NCBI GenBank assembly: GCA_035758925.1
Contig: DASTVV010000132.1
Span: 16,077 to 80,076, forward strand
DNA: 64,000 nt
DNA from: DASPMP01 sp035758925
GTDB lineage: Bacteria; Gemmatimonadota; Gemmatimonadetes; Gemmatimonadales; Gemmatimonadaceae
Reading direction: 5' to 3'
This document shows positions 21,777-31,346 of the stretch, piece by piece. Position 1 is the first letter of the stretch, and each line of letters starts with the position of its first letter. Under the pieces are notes generated by a model. That model was not told the DNA's origin. It was given only the letters and a program-made list of their open reading frames with translations, and searched no databases. A program made the translations under genes and the position numbers.

Positions 21777-23687
21777 CTACCAGGCGATCCCGTAATCCTC
21801 CCCGTGGTTGCTCGATCCACCCCAGAACGTCCTGTGCTTCCGATCGAAGAAGATTGCGTTGATCGGTCCCGACGTTCGCGCCTCGAATTGCAGCGTGTAG
21901 CCCATGCGCCGCAGCTCCGCCCGCACCGATTCGGGTGTCGACGATGCCACGAGCATCCGACCCGGCCGCGACTCATGCTCCCCGAATGAAGAGCGCATCT
22001 GGAAGCTGTTGATGTTCGGCGCCTCGACTGCCTGCTGCACCGTCATGCCGAATTCGACGACGTTGAGAAAGAACTGCAGCAGGTTCTGATCCTGACTGTC
22101 ACCCCCCTGCACCGCGAACGACAGGAATGGCTCGCCATCCTTGAGTGCGAGACTAGGCGTGAGCGTGACGCGCGGATGTTTCCCGGGGGCGATCACATTG
22201 AAGGGACCATCGGCTGCGCTCGTCACGAAGCTCTGCGCGCGCTGGCTCAGTCCCACACCGGTGTTGCCGGCGATCACCGCCGGTACCCAGCCACCGCTTG
22301 GCGTGATCGAAACGACCCAACCGGAGGTATCGGCGGACTGGATGGATGTCGTGCCCCCGTAGAACGATTCCATGAACGCCGAATCGCTTTGGAGATCCGG
22401 CACCGGCCGATCCTGCCGGCCACCACGAATCGTGTCGCTTCCCACGACTTTCCACTGCGCCAGGAGCTGCGCAAATGGATTCGTCCCTCCCTGGAACGGA
22501 TACGGATCGCCAGGCTTCACGGCGGGATCATTCTTGTTCCAGTCGATCTGGGCGTACCGTGCCTTTGCGTACTCCTTGGAGAGCAGCCCGCGCGTCGGCT
22601 CTTCGGGCGGCAAATAGATGTCCCCGTAGTAGAAGTCGCGATCCGCGAACGCCAGGTTCATCGCCTGGTAAAGCGTGTGCACGTACTTCGGCGAGTTGTA
22701 GCCCATCGCCCTGAGGTCGGCGTTCTCGAGAATGTTGAGCGCCTGGAGCAGCGCGGGTCCCTGAGTCCATGGTTGAAGCTTGTACACCTCGATTCCCTTG
22801 TACGTCGTCCTCGAGGGTTCCTCGACGCGAACCTTCCAGTTGGCCAGGTCGTCCGCCGTAAACAGTCCGCCCTCTTCGCGAACGCCGCGAACGATCTCGC
22901 GCGCGATATCACCCTTGTAGAAGCGATCGTACGCGGCATATATCGCCTCCTTTCGCGATTTCCCCGCTGCCAGCGCGCGCTGCTCGGCGTCCACCAGCTT
23001 CCGGAGCGTCGCGGCCAGGTCCCGCTGCACGAACACCTCTCCGGCGTCCGGCGCTTCGCGCGCCCCACCCAGGTGCGGCAGCATGACCGCCCGCGAATAT
23101 TTCCACTGCTTCAGTCTGGCTTTCTGGTTCTCGATCGAGTTCGCGGTTTGAGCCTCGATCGGATAGCCGTCCGCCATCTGCATCGCCGGTGTCAGCACAT
23201 CCTTTAAGGACATCGTGCCGTACTCGGCCAGCATCGTCATCAGGCCGCCCGGTGTTCCGGGCGTTACGGCCGCCAGCGGGCCGTACTCCGGCGGATACGC
23301 GAACCCCTTCGACTTGTAGTACTCGGGAGTAGCGCCCGTCGGCGCCACGCCGAGCGCGTTCAGCGCGATGACCTTCTTCGTGTTCGGATTGTAGATCAAC
23401 GCTTGTGTCTCACCACCCCACGACAGCACATCCCACATGGTGGCGACGGCACCCAGCATCGCTGCCGCGGCGTCGACAGCGTTCCCGCCGCGCTCGAATA
23501 TCATCGCGCCGGCAGCCGCCCCAAGCGGCTTGCCCGTGATGGCCATCCAGTGTCGGCCATGCAGCGGCGGCTTCTGAGTCCTGATCTGTCGTGCTGGTGG
23601 CGCGTCTGCGGAATCCTGTGCGCCGAGTGGGATGCTGGAGACGAGTGACGTCAGCAGGACAGCGGTGAGCAGCGCTCGATGAGACAT
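21777..23687 (-). CDS. gamma-glutamyltransferase family protein, secreted
   Basis: The first 23 residues (MSHRALLTAVLLTSLVSSIPLGAQ) are a signal peptide. ERGGNAVDAAAAMLGA and the GTPGGL block are typical of the N-terminal, large-subunit part of gamma-glutamyltransferases. GGTTSIQSADTSGWVVSITPS gives the Thr expected to become the nucleophile after autocleavage, and the small-subunit part follows. The motif around the nucleophile differs from the enteric TTHxSVVD, so transpeptidase activity on glutathione is not certain; acylase or hydrolase action is possible. At 636 residues it is slightly longer than usual. A second, only distantly similar homologue begins at 62525. Confidence 0.87.
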   Translation of the reverse strand: MSHRALLTAVLLTSLVSSIPLGAQDSADAPPARQIRTQKPPLHGRHWMAITGKPLGAAAGAMIFERGGNAVDAAAAMLGAVATMWDVLSWGGETQALIYNPNTKKVIALNALGVAPTGATPEYYKSKGFAYPPEYGPLAAVTPGTPGGLMTMLAEYGTMSLKDVLTPAMQMADGYPIEAQTANSIENQKARLKQWKYSRAVMLPHLGGAREAPDAGEVFVQRDLAATLRKLVDAEQRALAAGKSRKEAIYAAYDRFYKGDIAREIVRGVREEGGLFTADDLANWKVRVEEPSRTTYKGIEVYKLQPWTQGPALLQALNILENADLRAMGYNSPKYVHTLYQAMNLAFADRDFYYGDIYLPPEEPTRGLLSKEYAKARYAQIDWNKNDPAVKPGDPYPFQGGTNPFAQLLAQWKVVGSDTIRGGRQDRPVPDLQSDSAFMESFYGGTTSIQSADTSGWVVSITPSGGWVPAVIAGNTGVGLSQRAQSFVTSAADGPFNVIAPGKHPRVTLTPSLALKDGEPFLSFAVQGGDSQDQNLLQFFLNVVEFGMTVQQAVEAPNINSFQMRSSFGEHESRPGRMLVASSTPESVRAELRRMGYTLQFEARTSGPINAIFFDRKHRTFWGGSSNHGEDYGIAW

Positions 23688-23723
23688 GAATGGATCCTCA
23701 TTCGGAGACTCAGGACATGGAGC

Positions 23724-25151
23724 CTACACCCGCTTTGCTTTCCACCGGCCTCGCTTGAAGATCATCGCGCTCGCGATCGCCAGGACGGAGAAGGCCAGCG
23801 TGATGGCCCAGAACACCCCTTTGGGACCGGCCCCCAGACGCACCGAGATGAAATATGCGGCCGGCAACTCGAACAGCCAGAAGACAAACAGGTTGAGATA
23901 CGTGGGTGTCCACGTATCGCCGGCTCCGTTGAAAGACTGGTTCACCACCATGCCGTACGCGTACAGCGGAAAGCCCAACGCCACGATCCGAAGGCCATCC
24001 GTTGCGAACGGAACGACCGCGGGATCCTGCGTGAAGAGCGCGACGATGGCGTCAGCCGCCGCCACGAACAGGATCCCGACCGAGCCGAGGAAGCAGAGGT
24101 TGTAGAACGACGCCATCCAGACCGCGCGTTCCGCACGTTCCGGCTTCCTTGCACCGAGGGATTGCCCGACCATCGTGGCGGCCGCGTTGCCAAGGCCCCA
24201 CGATGGGAAGAGCGCGAAGAGGATGATGCGAATCGCGATCGTGTAGCCGGCGAGCGCGGCGCTGCCGAACTGCGACAGGATGCGAATTAAACCGATCCAG
24301 CTCGCCGTGCCGATGAAGACCTGCAGCGTACCGCTGCCGGATAGTCGAAGCAGTCGAGCCATGAGCGCCGGGTCGATCCGCAGATGCTCGTGCCTGACCT
24401 GAATGTGCCGGCCGGGCTGGAACAGTCGCCACGCCGCGAAGGCCGCGCCCGCGCCTCGTCCGATGGTCGTCGCCACCGCCGCGCCGGTCACGCCGAGCCG
24501 TGGAAACGGGCCAACCCCAAAGATCAGCAGTGGGCCGAGCACGATGTTGATGATGTTTGCCAGCCAGAGCACGCGCATCGCGATCGCCGCGTCTCCAGCG
24601 CCGCGGAAAATGGCGTTGATCAGGAAGAGGATCACGACACTGGCATTGCCGCCCAGCATTACGCGCGTGAAGCTGGCACCGGTCGCGACGACGTCGGGAG
24701 AACCGCCCAGCAGACGCAGGAGTGTCGGCGCGCCGATCGCCCCGGCGACCGCCAGCACGAGCGCGATGACCAGGCCCATGGCGATCGTCTGGACGGCCGC
24801 GCGTGCCGCTCCGTCCGGATCGCGCTCTCCGATGCGCCGCGCCACCGTCGCCGTTGCGCCGATCGACAAACCGACGGCTAGCGTGTAGACGAGCGCCATC
24901 ATCGACTCGGTGAGGCCGACGGTGGCGATCGCCGCTTCGCCCAGATGCGACACCCAGAAGATGTCGGCGACCGCGAACACACTCTCGAGGATTACCTCGA
25001 GCACCATCGGAATCGCGAGCAGCAGGATCGCGCGACCGATCGGACCTTCGGTATAGTCGCGCCGCGAACCGTGCAGGGCCTCACGAATCGTTCGCGTGAA
25101 CGATTCCGCCGTCGGCGTCGGGGTCGTCGCGTCGGTCGACGGTGTGGTCAT
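23724..25151 (-). CDS. MATE-family multidrug/organic cation exporter
   Basis: A 475-residue protein with twelve hydrophobic segments. After a Thr/Pro-rich N-terminus the first helix pair reads LLAIPMVLEVILESVFAVADIFWVSHLGEAAIATVGL, which is typical of MATE proteins, and the second half repeats it with NAAATMVGQSLGARKPERAERAVW. It should export drugs or metabolites in exchange for protons or sodium. It stops 36 bp before the start of the gamma-glutamyltransferase gene on the same strand. Confidence 0.9.
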   Translation of the reverse strand: MTTPSTDATTPTPTAESFTRTIREALHGSRRDYTEGPIGRAILLLAIPMVLEVILESVFAVADIFWVSHLGEAAIATVGLTESMMALVYTLAVGLSIGATATVARRIGERDPDGAARAAVQTIAMGLVIALVLAVAGAIGAPTLLRLLGGSPDVVATGASFTRVMLGGNASVVILFLINAIFRGAGDAAIAMRVLWLANIINIVLGPLLIFGVGPFPRLGVTGAAVATTIGRGAGAAFAAWRLFQPGRHIQVRHEHLRIDPALMARLLRLSGSGTLQVFIGTASWIGLIRILSQFGSAALAGYTIAIRIILFALFPSWGLGNAAATMVGQSLGARKPERAERAVWMASFYNLCFLGSVGILFVAAADAIVALFTQDPAVVPFATDGLRIVALGFPLYAYGMVVNQSFNGAGDTWTPTYLNLFVFWLFELPAAYFISVRLGAGPKGVFWAITLAFSVLAIASAMIFKRGRWKAKRV

Positions 25152-25281
25152 AGGGGACCGAAACCTAAAACGGGCCCGCTGCTCAGTCCGCCTGCTGCGA
25201 AAGTCTCAGTGGCAGGAATGTCCATCTCCGTTGTAGTCTTCGGCTTCGGAGAACGACGTACCTCCAGCGAAGCATTGCAGC

Positions 25282-26046
25282 ATGACAGTTTCGGATTTTT
25301 CGACATGTCCACATGGTAAGCGGCCTGGTCTGACGACCACGGTTTGCCTGTGGTGTCGGCAGGAGGAGCGCACGGCCGCCCGGAGACGCCGCAATCAGGT
25401 CGTTGCCAGGGCGAGCATCGGTGTGCTGGGGACGATAGCGGTTGCGGCGCTCGTCATTGGTGCCGTTTTCGCGCTGACGCAACGAGCCGAGCAGAGAGCG
25501 CAGCAGGCCGCCGCGAGCTCACCGCTGGAGACCGCTCCGGAGCCACAGACGCACCCCGTGGAGATGAGCGCCGGCACCGTCGCGTCGCCGCGCGCGGATA
25601 CGGCGACAGTTGCGCAGCTCCGCGTGGACACGCCGAGTGCGGTGGCCCAACCAACAGTGGCCGAACCGGCTCCACAGCCGACTCTGACGCCGGTCGTCGC
25701 TGAAGGACGCACCGATCTCGGCGACAGCGTGTTCGCCGACCGCGAAGGCGGCGACGTCACGGTGCGCTTCGACAACGGGCTGCTGCGCACACGACAGGAC
25801 CAGAAGTTCGAGCGGGTCGTTCGCGCGACGCTGCCGAAGGTATTCGGACCTGCCGTTGCGACGGCGCTGGACAGTATTCCGGAGGGACGACTGTTTCGCG
25901 GCCGTACGCTGCTGACTGAACTGCCCTCCCGAGGCATCGCACTGGCCCTGCCGGCGATCGGCAAGACGATGATGGTGTATCCGGTGACGCGCCCGGGCCG
26001 CGAAGGCCCGCTGGTTGTCGCGTACCGGGCAACGATCGCGCAGTAA
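25282..26046 (+). CDS. membrane-anchored protein with N-terminal Cys motif, unknown function
   Basis: The N-terminus carries Cys9-Pro-His-Gly and, 13 residues later, CLWC, a four-ligand set (CxH...CxxC) that may hold a zinc ion. A basic stretch is followed by a transmembrane segment at about 45-66 and a Pro/Thr/Ala-rich linker, then a conserved-looking C-terminal domain from about residue 150 (VTVRFDNGLLRTRQDQKFERVVRATLPKVFG). I know no named family. It is divergent from the MATE gene with 130 bp between starts. Confidence 0.6.
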   Translation: MTVSDFSTCPHGKRPGLTTTVCLWCRQEERTAARRRRNQVVARASIGVLGTIAVAALVIGAVFALTQRAEQRAQQAAASSPLETAPEPQTHPVEMSAGTVASPRADTATVAQLRVDTPSAVAQPTVAEPAPQPTLTPVVAEGRTDLGDSVFADREGGDVTVRFDNGLLRTRQDQKFERVVRATLPKVFGPAVATALDSIPEGRLFRGRTLLTELPSRGIALALPAIGKTMMVYPVTRPGREGPLVVAYRATIAQ

Positions 26047-26108
26047 ACGTCCGCGAATCGTTTCATCGGCGCGTGCACCGCGCGGTGTCTGCGCGCCTTC
26101 CCCTTGCG

Positions 26109-26139
26109 CTTCTACAAGTATGGTATTCTCTTGTAGAAG
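26109..26139. promoter_or_regulatory. PadR operator, 10-bp perfect inverted repeat around a -10 element
   Basis: CTTCTACAAG (26109-26118) is mirrored by CTTGTAGAAG (26130-26139) with an 11-bp spacer. The spacer contains TGGTATTCT, an extended -10 (TGn plus TATTCT at 26124-26129). Position and symmetry fit autorepression of the padR gene that begins at 26191. The outer CTAC/GTAG half-sites resemble the ATGT/ACAT-like spacing of known PadR operators only loosely. Confidence 0.75.
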
Positions 26140-26140
26140 T

Positions 26141-26168
26141 GCGAGGGGTCGCGACCGTGTCCCCTCGC
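26141..26168 (+). other. hairpin in the leader of the first padR gene
   Basis: GCGAGGGG (26141-26148) pairs with CCCCTCGC (26161-26168) around a 12-nt loop, directly behind the operator and 23 bp before the padR ATG. It would form in the mRNA leader and could influence stability or translation. Confidence 0.45.
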
Positions 26169-26190
26169 CCACCCACGACAGGACACCGCG

Positions 26191-26523
26191 ATGTCGAACG
26201 ATCGACTGGATCTGCCACAGGGAACGTTGGACCTGCTGATCCTCAAGTCGCTGTCGCTGGGAGCGCAGCACGGGTGGGCGATCTCTGAACGCCTCCATCA
26301 GGTCTCGCGCGCCACACTGCAGATCCCGCAGGGGTCCCTCTACCCGGCACTGCATCGTCTGGAGCGCCAGGGGTGGATCAGGGCGGAGTGGGGCGCGTCC
26401 GAGAACAATCGCCGCGCCAGGTTCTACGAGCTCACGCGCACCGGACGAAAGCAACTGGAAACCGAGACCGCGGCGTGGGACAAGCTCACCAGCGCCGTGG
26501 CGCTCGTATTGAGGATGGCGTGA
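26191..26523 (+). CDS. PadR-family transcriptional regulator
   Basis: The 110-residue protein shows the PadR winged helix: LPQGTLDLLILKSLSLGAQHGWAIS, GSLYPALHRLERQGWI, SENNRRARFYELTRTGRKQL, and a short C-terminal dimerisation helix (subfamily 2-like length). It probably represses itself and the permease gene that begins 1 bp behind its stop codon, by binding the palindrome at 26109-26139. Confidence 0.92.
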   Translation: MSNDRLDLPQGTLDLLILKSLSLGAQHGWAISERLHQVSRATLQIPQGSLYPALHRLERQGWIRAEWGASENNRRARFYELTRTGRKQLETETAAWDKLTSAVALVLRMA

Positions 26524-26524
26524 C

Positions 26525-29218
26525 ATGCTATCCGATCTGCGGTTCCGCCTGCGAGCGCTGTTCGATCGCTCGCGCATGGAACGCGAGCTCGACGACGAGC
26601 TGCGATTCCACCTCGAGCGGGAGACCGAGAAGCACATGCGCGCGGGCCTGCCACACGCGGAGGCAGAGCGCCTTGCCCAAGTGACGTTCGGCGGCATGAG
26701 TCGCATCAAGGACGACACGCGGGATTCCCGCGGCGTCATTGGAATCGAGGTTTTCCAGCAGGATCTGCGATATGCGTGGCGCGGGCTGCGGTCGCGACCT
26801 GGGTTTGCCATCGCTGTTGTCCTGACACTTGGCCTTGGCATCGGGGCCAACACGGCGATGTTCGGCATTGTCGACCGGCTGTTGTTCCGGCCTCCGGCAC
26901 ATCTCTCCACGCCGGACCGCGTGCATCGCGTCTTTGCGCGCTACGTGTGGGACGGCAAGGAGCGGGCGGAAGGCTCGTTTGCGTATACGCGATTCCTGGA
27001 CTTTTCCCGCCTCACGCGCTCGTTCGACCGGATCGCCGCAGCCACGACACGTCGGCTGCCCGTGGGATCGGGCGCGGAAGCCCGCGAGATGAACGTCGCG
27101 CCGGTAAGCGCCACGCTGTTCGATTTCTTCGATGCGCGGCCGGCGCTCGGGCGATACTTCGCGCCCGACGAGGACCGGACACCGGCAGGCGCTCCCGTCG
27201 CCGTACTTGGCTACGGGTTCTGGCAGTCGCGCTACGGCGGGCGCGCGGACGTGCTGGGTAAGTCGCTTCATGTCGGCGACGCCGTCTACACGATCGTGGG
27301 CGTCGCGCCGGAAGGATTCGTCGGCGTCACCGAAGAAGCAGCGCCGGCCGTGTTTCTGCCGATTACGGCATTCGCGTCCTCGCGCAATCGCACCTACTTC
27401 CAGAATTACAGCTGGACCTGGCACGACGTCGTCGCGCGGCGCAAACCGGATGCCTCCGTTGCGGAAGCTTCGCGCGACCTCAGCGCGGCGTTCGCCCAAA
27501 GTTGGGAGCTGGAGCGCCAGCTGGAACCGAGTCTACCTTCGGCGGCAAAGGTGAATGCGCGTGCGGAAGCTATGCCTGTGCTTCAGTCGCGGGGCCCCGA
27601 GGTTGGGCGCGATGCGAAGGTCGTCACCTGGGTGATGGGGGTCGCGTTCATCGTGCTGCTCGTCGCCTGCGCAAACGTGGCGAATCTCCTGCTGGCGCGC
27701 GCGGTGAGTCGGCGCCGGGAGATCGCTCTGCGCCTGGCGCTTGGTGTCACGCGGCGCCGCTTGTTGCAGCAGTTGCTCACGGAAAGCCTCCTGCTGGCCG
27801 CGCTGGGCGGTATCGCGGGACTGGCAGCCGCTCAGTGGGGAGGTCAGGCGCTTCGGGCACTCTTTCTCCGAACCGAGGACGCCAGCGCCGTTATGACCGA
27901 CGGTCGCACGCTGGCGTTCGCCGCACTCATCACGCTGGCCGTCGCACTGCTGACAGGACTGGCGCCTGCCATACACGGCATTCGCGGTGACGTTGCCGAT
28001 TCGCTCAAGTCCGGCCGGCGAGAAGGCACGTACCGGCGCTCGCGGCTGCGCAGCTCATTGTTGCTGTTCCAGAGCGCGTTTTCGGTCGTGCTCCTGATTG
28101 GGGCCGGCCTGTTCGTGCGGAGCCTCGCGAACGTGCGCGCCTTGCGGCTGGGCTACGACCTCGAGCCCCTGGTCTACGTCGAGGCCAAGCCACGAGGTGT
28201 CAACCTGTCGGTCGCGCAGGCAAACGCGCTGGCCGAACGGATCATCGAGGTCGCGGAGGCGACACCCGGCATTCGAAGCGCGAGCCTGGCCATATCGGTG
28301 CCGTTCTACAGCAGCGAGGGTCGCGGGGCGCCGTTCGTTCCCGGTCGCGATTCCCTGCACAAGCTGGGTCGGTTCACGTTGCAGGCCGGCTCAGCGAAGT
28401 ACTTCCAGACACTTGGCACGCGAATCATGCGGGGGCGTGGCATCAGCGACGCGGATCACGCGACCTCGGCGCCCGTCATCGTCATCAACGAGGCGATGGC
28501 CAACGCCATCTGGCCGGGAGAGGATGCCCTCGGCAAGCAGATGCGGATCGGCAGCGACACCAATCCCTACATGACCGTTGTGGGGGTCGTGGAGAACATG
28601 CGCGGCCGCCAGCTCACCGGCGATGCGGAGTTCTGGTACTACCTCCCGATCAAGCAATACCTCGCCCGCTTCGGTTCGCTCTACCCATACGCGTTCGTTC
28701 GTGTGAGCGGCCGCGCGGAGGACTACGTCGAAACGCTGCGCCGCCGTCTCCAGCCATTGATGCCGGGCGAGTCCTACGTTTCCGCGGTGCCGATGCGATC
28801 ACTTGTCTCACCGCGCCAACGCTCCTGGGAGTTCGGCGCGACGATGTTCGTGGCGTTTGGCGCGCTGGCGCTCGTGCTCGCCGCAATCGGGCTGTATTCC
28901 GTGATTGCGTATGCCGTTGCGCAGCGCACGCATGAGCTGGGAGTTCGTATCGCACTCGGGGCCGGCCTGGCAGACGTGATCCGCATGATCGTCGGCCAGG
29001 GAGTGGCATTCGCGGCCGCCGGTGTCGCGATCGGAAGCGTGATCGCGCTGTGGGCCGGGAAATGGGTGGAGCCGTTGCTGTTCTCGCAGAAGGTTCGCGA
29101 TCCGCTGATCTACCTGGCGGTGGCCGTCGCGCTGCTGATCGTCGCGCTGGTCGCGACGCTGCGCCCAGCGCTGCGTGCGACCCGGGTGGACCCTACCGTC
29201 GCGCTTCGCGCCGACTGA
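26525..29218 (+). CDS. ADOP-family permease behind padR
   Basis: The 897-residue protein has a cytoplasmic N-terminal domain (about 1-80, RMERELDDELRFHLERETEKHM), then the duplicated MacB-like unit beginning with GIGANTAMFGIV. The pattern of one plus three helices is repeated after a second periplasmic domain, and it ends DPTVALRAD. There is no ATP-binding cassette gene in the operon, so it either borrows an ATPase or works without one. PadR control suggests induction by a small molecule, often an aromatic or antibiotic, as known for other PadR-membrane protein pairs. Confidence 0.9.
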   Translation: MLSDLRFRLRALFDRSRMERELDDELRFHLERETEKHMRAGLPHAEAERLAQVTFGGMSRIKDDTRDSRGVIGIEVFQQDLRYAWRGLRSRPGFAIAVVLTLGLGIGANTAMFGIVDRLLFRPPAHLSTPDRVHRVFARYVWDGKERAEGSFAYTRFLDFSRLTRSFDRIAAATTRRLPVGSGAEAREMNVAPVSATLFDFFDARPALGRYFAPDEDRTPAGAPVAVLGYGFWQSRYGGRADVLGKSLHVGDAVYTIVGVAPEGFVGVTEEAAPAVFLPITAFASSRNRTYFQNYSWTWHDVVARRKPDASVAEASRDLSAAFAQSWELERQLEPSLPSAAKVNARAEAMPVLQSRGPEVGRDAKVVTWVMGVAFIVLLVACANVANLLLARAVSRRREIALRLALGVTRRRLLQQLLTESLLLAALGGIAGLAAAQWGGQALRALFLRTEDASAVMTDGRTLAFAALITLAVALLTGLAPAIHGIRGDVADSLKSGRREGTYRRSRLRSSLLLFQSAFSVVLLIGAGLFVRSLANVRALRLGYDLEPLVYVEAKPRGVNLSVAQANALAERIIEVAEATPGIRSASLAISVPFYSSEGRGAPFVPGRDSLHKLGRFTLQAGSAKYFQTLGTRIMRGRGISDADHATSAPVIVINEAMANAIWPGEDALGKQMRIGSDTNPYMTVVGVVENMRGRQLTGDAEFWYYLPIKQYLARFGSLYPYAFVRVSGRAEDYVETLRRRLQPLMPGESYVSAVPMRSLVSPRQRSWEFGATMFVAFGALALVLAAIGLYSVIAYAVAQRTHELGVRIALGAGLADVIRMIVGQGVAFAAAGVAIGSVIALWAGKWVEPLLFSQKVRDPLIYLAVAVALLIVALVATLRPALRATRVDPTVALRAD

Positions 29219-29339
29219 TCGGGTGTCAGCTTACGGCTGACAGCTGACGACCGTCAGCCGATAGCTATGGTGCGAAAGAGTTGTTGCGATATAGCCATCG
29301 GCTGTCAGCTATCGGCTGTCGGCGACGAGCCGAACACTT
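29219..29339. repeat. intergenic inverted-repeat element, family A copy 1
   Basis: The gap between the converging ADOP and DUF2911 genes is filled by repeats of GTCAGC/GCTGTC and CGATAGCTAT/AGCTATCGG, which form an imperfect hairpin around 29272-29288. Its layout and much of its sequence (GATATAGC followed by ATCGGCTG and CAGCTATC) recur at 32757-32852, again between converging genes. Confidence 0.7.
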
Positions 29340-29954
29340 CTATCGCTTTACCACCCATGGAGCGGACAGCTCCGTCTTCCCCCAGACGATGCGCAGCGTC
29401 CCGCGCAGTTCGGCGTAGCCCGACGTCGGCCGCCCGGACTCCGGTACCAGGTACAGTGCGAGCGATTCCTGCACCTCAGGGAGCGTTCGCGCCGTCAGCC
29501 GAACACGGCCGATGTCCTTCTGCGGGTCGCGGTCGGTGCCCCACTGCCCCGTGCCGCGATTGACGATCAGACTCCACCCCGCATTGGTGTACAGGATGAA
29601 GAGCGAGTAATCGCCGCGAGGAATTGCGAGGTTGCCAAGCGTGAGGTCGACGTCCGTGTGCAGCGTCGTCGCGGCGTTGGCACCGAAGCGCCATACGGTG
29701 TCCAGCGGTATCAGACCGCCTTCCACCTTGCGCCCACGCGCGTGTGGCTGGCCGTAGCTGATGGCGATCCGCGCGGGTCCCGTGAGCGACGCATCCTCTT
29801 CGTACCAGCGGTCGCCGATCGGTCGCGCATTGATGTGCACTTCGACCGTAGCGAAGCTGCTGGCTGCGACGCGCAGCGGGGCTTGTTGTTCCTGCGCCGC
29901 GATCCGGTTGGCTGCGACAGAGAGCGCAAGCACTACTAACGATTTCCTGAGCAT
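29340..29954 (-). CDS. DUF2911 domain protein, secreted
   Basis: The signal peptide is followed by the DUF2911 blocks: ARIAISYGQPHARGRKVEGGLIPLDTVWRFGANAATTLHTDVDL and IPRGDYSLFILYTNAGWSLIVNRGTGQWG. The 204-residue length is normal for the family, which is predicted to be a periplasmic beta-sandwich of unknown role. About 224 bp between its start and the next gene upstream contain no further gene. Confidence 0.85.
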   Translation of the reverse strand: MLRKSLVVLALSVAANRIAAQEQQAPLRVAASSFATVEVHINARPIGDRWYEEDASLTGPARIAISYGQPHARGRKVEGGLIPLDTVWRFGANAATTLHTDVDLTLGNLAIPRGDYSLFILYTNAGWSLIVNRGTGQWGTDRDPQKDIGRVRLTARTLPEVQESLALYLVPESGRPTSGYAELRGTLRIVWGKTELSAPWVVKR

Positions 29955-30178
29955 CGATTCCCGACCTTGCTGGAGCCGCGGAGAATGTTGGGCTCGAGGG
30001 GTTTCGCGGCAAGTCGGGCGCGCCCGACTCCGGCGACTTCAGGTCCAGGCAACCTCGCCAGGCATCGTCGAGGGTCACGTGCTGCTTTGATCCGAATTTG
30101 ACGAATCGAAACGAATAACCTCGCTGTTCAACCCAGTGCGAGATACCTGGCCCTGGCGCGAGTTCCCCGAGCGGCGGA

Positions 30179-30976
30179 TCACCCGGATGCCGGTTGTCCC
30201 CAGAAGCCGGTCACCCACTCGATCTTTCCCGTTGGCCCGAACACGAACGCATTCGTGCCCTGGCCCATCTGCTTCCCGTCCGCGCCGTTCGCACTCCAGT
30301 CGCACAGCACCATGCCCTGACAATGCCGCACGGCGCCCGTTCGACGCATCCGGATGCCGGGCATGAAGCGCTGGGCGGCCGCGAGGTGCGGCAGCAGGTC
30401 CTGGAGACCATCGAGATTGCTGTACCGATCCTGAAAGCGCACCTCGCGCGTGGCGATCGACGAGAGCAATGCCTCCCGTTTGCCCGCATCCGGCTCCGCC
30501 CATGCCTCGAACCAGGCGTCGGCGGCGGTCTCGGCGCGGGCATTCACTTCGTCGGCGACCACATTGGCGAACAGCGAAAGCTGGAATCTCCATCCCTGCA
30601 CATGCTCGTCGCGCGCCGGCTTGTCGGCGAGCTCGTGCTTCAGCGACAGGCGGGTACCCGCGCGATCCGGCTCCAGCTCGATGGTCACCCGCGAGGCGCC
30701 TGGCGGAATCGGCTTTCCGCTCACGAATCCATAGGTGAACACGATTCGCGTTGGTGGCGTTATCTCGAGAATCTCGCCAGCGGATTCCACGTTGCCGGGA
30801 TGCCTGATGTAGACGCTTCCGCCGGGCCGGGCATCGATGGTCGATCCGACTCCCCACCATTTGGCGAAGCGCTCCGAGTCCGTGAAGTAGCGAAACACGG
30901 TCTCAGGCATCGCATGAATGATGACGGTGCGATCGATCTGGAATGGAAGGGACTGCGGCAGTGTCGTGGTGTTCAT
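30179..30976 (-). CDS. SRPBCC (AHSA1-type) protein fused to an NTF2/SnoaL-like domain
   Basis: The 265-residue protein has two parts. Residues about 10-145 are an AHSA1-type SRPBCC domain (IHAMPETVFRYFTDSERFAKWWG to the SLKHELADKPARDEHVQGW block). From about 150 to 260 an NTF2/SnoaL-like fold follows (FEAWAEPDAGKREALLSSIATREVRFQDRY, GRANG-like cavity wall, NAFVFGPTGKIEWVTGFWG). ArsR-AHSA1 pairs are common; the fusion is less so. The start ATG 30976 lies 10 bp behind the arsR stop, so the two form an operon. Ligand unknown. Confidence 0.85.
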   Translation of the reverse strand: MNTTTLPQSLPFQIDRTVIIHAMPETVFRYFTDSERFAKWWGVGSTIDARPGGSVYIRHPGNVESAGEILEITPPTRIVFTYGFVSGKPIPPGASRVTIELEPDRAGTRLSLKHELADKPARDEHVQGWRFQLSLFANVVADEVNARAETAADAWFEAWAEPDAGKREALLSSIATREVRFQDRYSNLDGLQDLLPHLAAAQRFMPGIRMRRTGAVRHCQGMVLCDWSANGADGKQMGQGTNAFVFGPTGKIEWVTGFWGQPASG

Positions 30977-30986
30977 GGTCGGCTCC

Positions 30987-31340
30987 TCAGGATCCGCGCT
31001 TCCTGGCGGGCTTGCGACGCCGCTTTGGTCCGCGGCGAGTCTGTTCCAGCTCGGCGGCCAGCTTGAGCCGCCACAGTGCATCGTCCCACATGCGCCGCAG
31101 CACCGGGCCCATGGGCCCCAGCGCGTCACGGCGCGCTCTATAGAAACGAAAGCGGCCCTCGGCTCGCGCTTCGACCAGGCCGGCGTCCTGCAGCGCCTTG
31201 AGCTGCAACGAGACCGCTCCGAAGGTGACGTCGTCGAGAGCCCGGTGAATGGCGCCGGCGGAACGCTCCTCATCCCACACCAGTCGAAGGATCTCTTGGC
31301 GCCTGGGAGACGCAATGGCGGCGATGGTGGACGATTGCAT
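30987..31340 (-). CDS. ArsR-family helix-turn-helix regulator
   Basis: A 117-residue winged-helix protein: IAAIASPRRQEILRLVWDEERSAGAIHRALDDVTFGAVSLQLKALQDAGLVEARAEGRFRFYRA. There are no cysteine pairs in the metal-binding places, so it belongs to the group that controls AHSA1 genes rather than to the metal sensors. The C-terminus is very basic (RRGPKRRRKPARKRGS). Its promoter and operator are unusually clear, see 31347-31375. Confidence 0.9.
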   Translation of the reverse strand: MQSSTIAAIASPRRQEILRLVWDEERSAGAIHRALDDVTFGAVSLQLKALQDAGLVEARAEGRFRFYRARRDALGPMGPVLRRMWDDALWRLKLAAELEQTRRGPKRRRKPARKRGS

Positions 31341-31346
31341 GGCTAC

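Noticed and set aside
30089..30110. 20-mer similar to the palindrome region at 14811-14830 (18 of 20 identical)
   Set aside because: The second half of the palindrome is missing, and matches of this quality are expected a few times by chance in 64 kb.
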